A program made the translations under genes and the position numbers. From Siphonodentalium dalli (Eukaryota > Mollusca > Scaphopoda > Gadilida > Siphonodentaliidae), in NCBI GenBank assembly GCA_032622095.1, contig CP136061.1:2976001-3040000 (forward strand): a DNA stretch of 64,000 nt, given 5' to 3'. This document shows, in pieces, positions 58,878 through 64,000 of the stretch. The stretch's first letter is position 1. Every line of letters starts with the position of its first letter. Below the pieces are notes generated by a model, which did no database searches, had not been told where the DNA came from, and saw only the letters and a list, made by a program, of their open reading frames with translations.

Positions 58878-59310
58878 TATTTAATATTAATGATATGCCA
58901 ATTGAAGTAGTGGATGAATATAAATATTTAGGACCAATTTTCACATTTAATTGAAAAATTAAAAAAAGTACAGGATAATCTAAGCGCAAAAGCATCAAAA
59001 TCCATGTTATTTATTAAAAATGTAACCAAAACAACACAGGTGTTACATATCGTCTTTAAATGCAAATTATTTGATAATTTTCCGTTCAAAGATGCCATAC
59101 CATGTGAACAAACAAACACATCTAAACGGGTTCTATGTTTAAATAGAAACGCCGCACATCACGCTTCTAGAGCATAGTTAGGCCGTGTTCCTATCGCGAA
59201 TGATACCATTTTACAAATCTTCAGGTACCTGCTTATATGATCAAACTGCTTATACTATCAAAAGCAGATGACCATAATATTTTATCCGCATTCTACAAAG
59301 AATCGCTTAA
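58878..59310 (+). pseudogene. LINE ORF2 C-terminal remnant
   Basis: Starts FNINDMPIEVVDEYKYLGPI, the post-YADD block of LINE reverse transcriptases, then after a frameshift near 58955 continues KLKKVQDNLSAKASKSMLFI, FKCKLFDNF, RNAAHHASRA-stop-LGRVPIANDTI. The order and the YKYLG..F motif match the same LINE group as 56580-57605, so the two may be one element with the middle lost. Several frame breaks; not functional. Confidence 0.75.
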
Positions 59311-60109
59311 TTGTTAATTACCTTTAACATGGCTCACCCAATTGTCAATTGAATTAGTTTATCCTCTTAAACTCATATTACATTTTCATGAGTATTGAGG
59401 CATAATATATACAACATTTACAATAGAAGAACATTGTTATATGCAATAGCTATTATGTACACAGATCCGAATCAGCTGATCAGTCGAAGCCGGTGTCACG
59501 TTATGGTATTTAGTATTGCCTGTTCGGTAGCAAAATAATATTTGACATTAATCTTACATATCTCCGCTACGAGCTTAGTTATACTGTAAGTTTGATCAAT
59601 ACGAGCCATGCAAATTGGGTTATACTCATACTCAACAGGTATATTTGTAAAATTTTGATTCCAAATTTGGTAATCAGAAAACAGCACGACTCACATGGGC
59701 GACTCACATGGCCGTTGAGTCAAGTGAAGAAAACCACTGTCGCAATATGCGTGTGCTGTGTACATGATGCTATCACGAAATATATAATATAATATAACAA
59801 TTTGACGTAACAAAAGAAGTTGCGTATATAGTAGCACAAATACTGATATCAGTGATAATTAAATGTAAAGTCGTGAACTAGTGAAACAGTATTGATTTGA
59901 GTTCACTTACTATGTTGGCCATTACAATGGTGTACCTTTGAATCGTAGCTGAGTTCATGTATACCTGGCTTCCATGCAATGGCATAGTTATGCGTGTTGT
60001 CGGTATCATTCAGTTGCAGGTACTCGACAATTATTTCCGACATGGTCATGGTCAATTTATTTATATCACATGCGTATGTACATGTGATTATTTAGGCTTA
60101 GCTGCCCTT
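59311..60109. other. No gene seen
   Basis: AT-rich with no supported feature. Confidence 0.35.
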
Positions 60110-60335
60110 GTTAGTTCTCGGTTGACAAGTTTGATGAAATCACACAATAGTCATTTAATAGTTTGCCACATAGTCTGGTCGTTGAGACTCGATTTTGAGG
60201 TGAACCTAGAACAAATTGTTTACAAGCTGTTTTCTGTGTCATTCGACGCGGAAAAGCATCAGGAACAACATATCCAAAATCCGCAAAAATCCGCGTTGGG
60301 GAAACTTTGTTATCAACGATGGCGTCCAACATGGT
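60110..60335 (-). repeat. Dispersed repeat R, copy 1 (inverted partner 62195-62368)
   Basis: Its complement shares GCGGATTTTGGATATGTTGT, ACAGCTTGTAAACAAT.TGTT and CTAGGT with the partner without indels for about 120 bp, so both show a similar short frame (ADFGYVVP...KTACKQ.VLG). Differences fall at all codon positions and change many residues, which argues for a non-coding repeat. Short fragments of the same repeat (GAACCTAGAAGAAATTG) occur near 14145 and 14922. Confidence 0.75.
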
Positions 60336-62194
60336 TGTCTATACTACATCAGTTCTCGATATAAGTCATTATACGATATATAGTGGCATCAGAATTATGC
60401 CGTTATATCAGTTTGTGTTAAATTAGAATGCGGGAGCGAGTAGAGTGACACGGACAGAAAATTATACAATCGTGGCCATGAAATGGCTGTCAAAATGGCC
60501 GCAACTCCAAACCATACCACGTAGAAAGCAACATATTGGGTAACTACATAAGAGTGAAATACGTATGGGCAATATACAAGTCGGTTGTTAAATATCTTTA
60601 AAGGTACACACATCATTAAAACAGATCAATCTGAAGGATAATCGGTCAATGCACAGCAAGTCAACCCCCCAATGATTTACGCCATTAACGTTTGGGTGCT
60701 CTGCTTATCCAACATCCAACTGTTGGGCAAAACAAACATAGTTCGTGCATGCAACGCACGAACTAATGTTTCGCCTCACAGTGCATGGTAGTTTCATTCG
60801 GAATGGTGATTAAATATTTAATGCAACGCCGAAATTTCAGTGCATACTCTAGAGGTATAAATACTAGTTATATTTCCGGAAATGTCAACACTCCCGGTGA
60901 TAATAAACGATACACGTATGTCGCAATGGTTATTATACTGTAAAGAAACACTCATATATTCAATGGATTAGCACCGAATCTCACTATGCCAAAGAGACTG
61001 TACATATTACATTGTATGTAAGACTAATTTTCATTCTGCTACCAACCCGGTTTCTTAGTAGACAATTTTGTTAAAATTACTTCAGTGGCCACATTACAAC
61101 TAGAATAAGCTACAGCGCAATGCACACTATTAGTTTTCAGTATATTTTTGTTTGAAATTATATTACCATTACCACCCACGTAATCGTGCTAAATATCAGG
61201 TGATCAACGTTTAAGATGTTATTTCAACGTTTAACATTCACCCAATATTGTTAGTTGTGGTTCTGTGTGCAACAGACATGTGTAACATTATGGAAAATGG
61301 GTAAACGCGGTGATGCGGTTAAAGACAACGTAGTAAGTTTCGCGTAGATGTGGCCTTGGTGAATTCAACCAAATATAATTTCCAGATATAAACACAGTCT
61401 CTGTTACAGATTATGTAGGCAATTTTGAATTTATTGAAGACAGTCTATGGTACTCATTTGTGATTTAATAAATTTAGTTCATGGTACACCATCACGCATT
61501 CTTGTGATAAAAGCGAAATATTCGTGTTTTATCACTTGATCTGAGGCAACTATAACTACTATTTTGAGAAACGTACAATAGGATCTACGCATTCTCCCCA
61601 GTACAATATGAACATAATTCATACCGTTTTATAGCAATTATTTTTTTAAGGTTTTATACCGTAGATATCAAAATAAATGGTGATCGGTCTCATTCGTGAG
61701 ACTGCTCTGAATACATATATTTCTGCTTCTAGAGAAAGGCCGCATAGTCAATACATCCCTACTAAATCCCGTTTAGCTGTTTAATTACACATATATCACA
61801 CGATTCAAGATTAGCGGTACAGATAAAACTGCGTCATTTTTCCGTTTCTGGACACCCAAAAGTCCAGATTTAACCGTTCCACAAGACCCTGATTTCGCTT
61901 GCTCTCTCGTGAGATACATCAGAGAGAATTCGTACATCTCTAATCAAAAGTTTCTCTTATACTTGTAGTCATTCTTCCTCGCAATATTCGCGCGTTTGTT
62001 CACTCGTATAGGACTAGCTATTCAATTTTGCACTAAATGTAAATTTCATTCGATTGTGTCCATTTTGGTGGCCATTTTGGGAAAAATATTCTACATATAT
62101 GGTTTACGATTAAGCAATGTTTGTGTATATTTCAATTTATTACGAATTTGGCATTAATTGGATCACCTGCCGCAGAATTCAGTATTTTCCGATA
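60336..62194. other. No gene seen
   Basis: Includes a small palindrome GTTCGTGCATGCAACGCACGAAC near 60739 with flanking AACATA. No exon or tandem repeat recognised. Confidence 0.4.
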
Positions 62195-62368
62195 ACAACC
62201 GACATTATGGACGCCATCTTCAATAGAGAATTTTCCCCAAAGCGGATTTTAGCGGATTTTGGATATGTTGTTCCCTACATTCTGCCCGACAATATGACAC
62301 CAAAAACAGCTTGTAAACAATGTGTTCTAGGTCCAATGCTTCAACGACCAGACTAACAGACATGTAGT
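62195..62368 (+). repeat. Dispersed repeat R, copy 2
   Basis: Inverted partner of 60110-60335. It abuts the 3' end of the right-edge LINE at about 62370, so it or its excision product may have truncated that element. Confidence 0.75.
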
Positions 62369-62370
62369 TA

Positions 62371-64000
62371 GTGGAATTCATCTCCAATTCTCCGGAATCG
62401 CAAAGCGGACATACACGACTTGTGTTGCCTGGTGTTTCCACCGTCCGGTTTCGATAGGTAGATGGTGATTACCAGTTCTAAATTTACATACGGTTATTCG
62501 GTTTGCCGTGTTCAGAGTTTCCAGATATCTCTCAAAGGATAAATCATGCTTAAATATCCTTAAATATCCTATAAATTCGACCGCGACTGGAGTTGTTTAT
62601 ATCAGTTTCCCATGAATCCCTGAACGGTGTAATTAGGCTACACTTTATATATGATACAAATTGATCAATGTCTGGAATTGTTCCATATGCCAAGCATGCA
62701 ATTGATTACAATTTTTCTAATATGTTATAGATGGTATGCAACCAAGGAAAATTATTTGCATTAATGGCAAACATGGTATGTGATAGTTTCAGGAGTATTC
62801 TAGGGTACCTGTCTTCATGGCTATTCATAACCTTACACCAAAATTTTATCATTCGTGTGTTCACATGTATGTCAATAGGCAATCTTCCGCATTCGCCATA
62901 TAACATAACATTAGGGGTTGATGGTCTGAGTTTGAGAATGTGCTGAATGAATTTACGATGAACCTTTTCGAGAACATCATTGTTCCCAAATCCCCAGATT
63001 TCACATCCATACAGCAGTATTGGCATAACATGCAAGTCAAACAAATCCAGTTGGTTTTTTATCGACGTGCAGTGCTTCCTTGATTTCCCAATAATGGTGT
63101 ACATATATCTGGTTGCTTTGTCTGCAAGATCTTTTTTCGCCATTGAGAAGGAACCTGATTTACAAAATAGGATACCAAGATAGCTGAATGTGTTTACTAC
63201 ATCAATTTTTCTCCCCTTGAACATAAATATTATTTTCTTTGGGATACTAGTCTTAGAGAGATTGAGGAATTTTGTTTTGTCCACATTTACTGTCAGTAAA
63301 AACTGTTACAATATTTTTCGAAAAAATCTAGTTGGGACTGCAGATCTTGGGTGGTTTCAGCCATAAGTGTGGTATCGTCAGCATACAGGATCATAAATAT
63401 TTTGACGTAACAGCTTAGTCGGTTCTCTATTTCTGAGTCAATTGTTTTCAGGCCAGTTACGCCGTTTCCAAGTAAAAATTCTTCGAGATCGTTTAAGTAT
63501 AGCGTAAATAGTAGAGGAGACATGTTATCACATCGACGAATGCCTGCGTAACATGGGAAGTAGATGGATTTGATGCCGTCTAGTTGAACACATGATTTTA
63601 TGTGATTATACATATTGGTAATGACTCTGCAATTTTTTCCATTGATACCATTTTTTAATATTTTGTACCACAGCCCTTGTCTCCATACCATATCAATGCC
63701 TTTTGGAAGTCAATGAAAGCGCAGAATATTTTTTTGTTCAGTTTTCTACTGATTTCAAATAGTAGGTGTAAGCTGAAAATGTTGTCGACAGTTGAATAGT
63801 GCTTTCTGAACCCCGCCTGATTTTCAGATATAATGTCATACTCTTCAGCAAATTGGCCCAGGCGATTTGATAATATCTTTGTGAATAGTTTTCCAAAACA
63901 GCTTAGCAGCGTGATAGGTCTATAATTACTGGGATCATTTGAGTTTCCTTTATTTTTATACAGAGGGACAATTGTTCCTATAACCCAGTCCTGTGGTACA
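62371..64000 (-). pseudogene. LINE ORF2 (RT to C-terminal zinc region), runs off right edge
   Basis: Read from 64000 downward: VPQDWVIGTIVPLYKNKGNS, NYRPITLLSCFGKLFTK, ENQAGFRKHYSTVDNIFSLH and CAFIDFQKA; a one-base deletion near 63693; MVWRQGLWYKILKNGI; NMSPLLFTLYLNDLEEFL (preceded by a degraded GIRRCD); ILYADDTTLMAET (catalytic YADD intact); a one-base shift near 63295; DKTKFLNL; VNTFSYLGILF; PILLYGCEIWG. An in-frame TAA at about 62706-62708 follows; the frame continues YGTIPDIDQF, WETDINNSSRGRIYRIFKD, then an 11-bp tandem duplication (AGGATATTTAA twice, near 62550-62571) shifts frame into LSFERYLETLNTANRITVCK, FRTGNHHLPIETGRW and a C-x2-C (RVCPLCDSGE). Homology stops at 62371. The endonuclease would lie beyond the window. 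LINE clade not assigned. Confidence 0.9.

Noticed and set aside
60111-62356. Shared ADFGYVVP-type peptide in two copies, considered as a duplicated exon
   Set aside because: Differences between copies fall at all codon positions and alter most residues outside a short core. No splice sites frame the segment. A non-coding dispersed repeat explains it better.

Overview
The window looks like nuclear DNA from an animal, most likely a marine invertebrate. It is AT-rich and gene-poor, and contains no bacterial-type gene cluster, rRNA, CRISPR array or intact long host gene. Its recognisable coding matter is decayed non-LTR retrotransposons (LINEs), a Crypton-type tyrosine-recombinase remnant and one exon of the P2X7-like C-terminal domain. 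The P2X7-like exon and the mixture of LINE, Helitron-like, piggyBac-like and fold-back repeats fit an invertebrate metazoan. The species cannot be fixed from the sequence alone; a mollusc-like genome is only a guess.

Layout. 0-4.7 kb: a head-to-head ~140-bp GC-rich array, an AAACCTGGTTT motif field and a Crypton/DUF3504 remnant (minus). 4.7-7.2 kb: a 5'-truncated CR1/Jockey-like LINE with two in-frame stops, sitting inside a TTAGTTAACT-type motif field. 8.3-14.1 kb: motif fields, a 65-bp tandem repeat, several hairpins, a 1.1-kb 19-bp minisatellite, and a ~181-bp satellite split by a 441-bp piggyBac-like MITE at a TTAA site. 16.2-24.5 kb: a 74-bp tandem array, copies of an ~0.9-kb dispersed repeat, a tRNA-derived SINE, a field of TTTGCGAT/ATCGCAAA palindromes and fold-back elements. 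27.2-30.6 kb: a LINE with ORF1 and an APE endonuclease but no reverse transcriptase, cut off exactly where a 40-bp satellite of about 30 units begins. 31.1-37.3 kb: a long fold-back element, then two adjacent arrays of a three-monomer higher-order repeat that share a 3' hairpin module, one of them split by a TA-flanked MITE. 37.6-44.7 kb: a second SINE-like element, a second MITE copy, small tandem repeats and the second copy of the ~0.9-kb repeat. 45-49 kb: a dispersed repeat family, a strong fold-back element, and the P2X7-like exon (minus, 46.64-47.05 kb). 49.5-53.5 kb: repeat modules and two directly abutting Helitron-like elements (TC...hairpin...CTAG). 56.1-56.3 kb: a possible TATA promoter and a signal-peptide-like first exon. 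56.6-59.3 kb: LINE debris interrupted by a mosaic of other repeats. 60.1-64 kb: an inverted pair of a dispersed repeat and a minus-strand LINE running off the right edge.

How the parts work together: no pathway or operon is visible. The main story is nested transposition and tandem amplification. Several insertions can be ordered because the empty target is recognisable in neighbouring repeat copies: TTAA in the 12.7-14.1 kb satellite, and TA in the 32-37 kb array. I did not find convincing evidence of a new functional system. The least ordinary items are the P2X7-like exon, the tandem Helitron-like pair, the three-monomer higher-order array and the nested MITEs.
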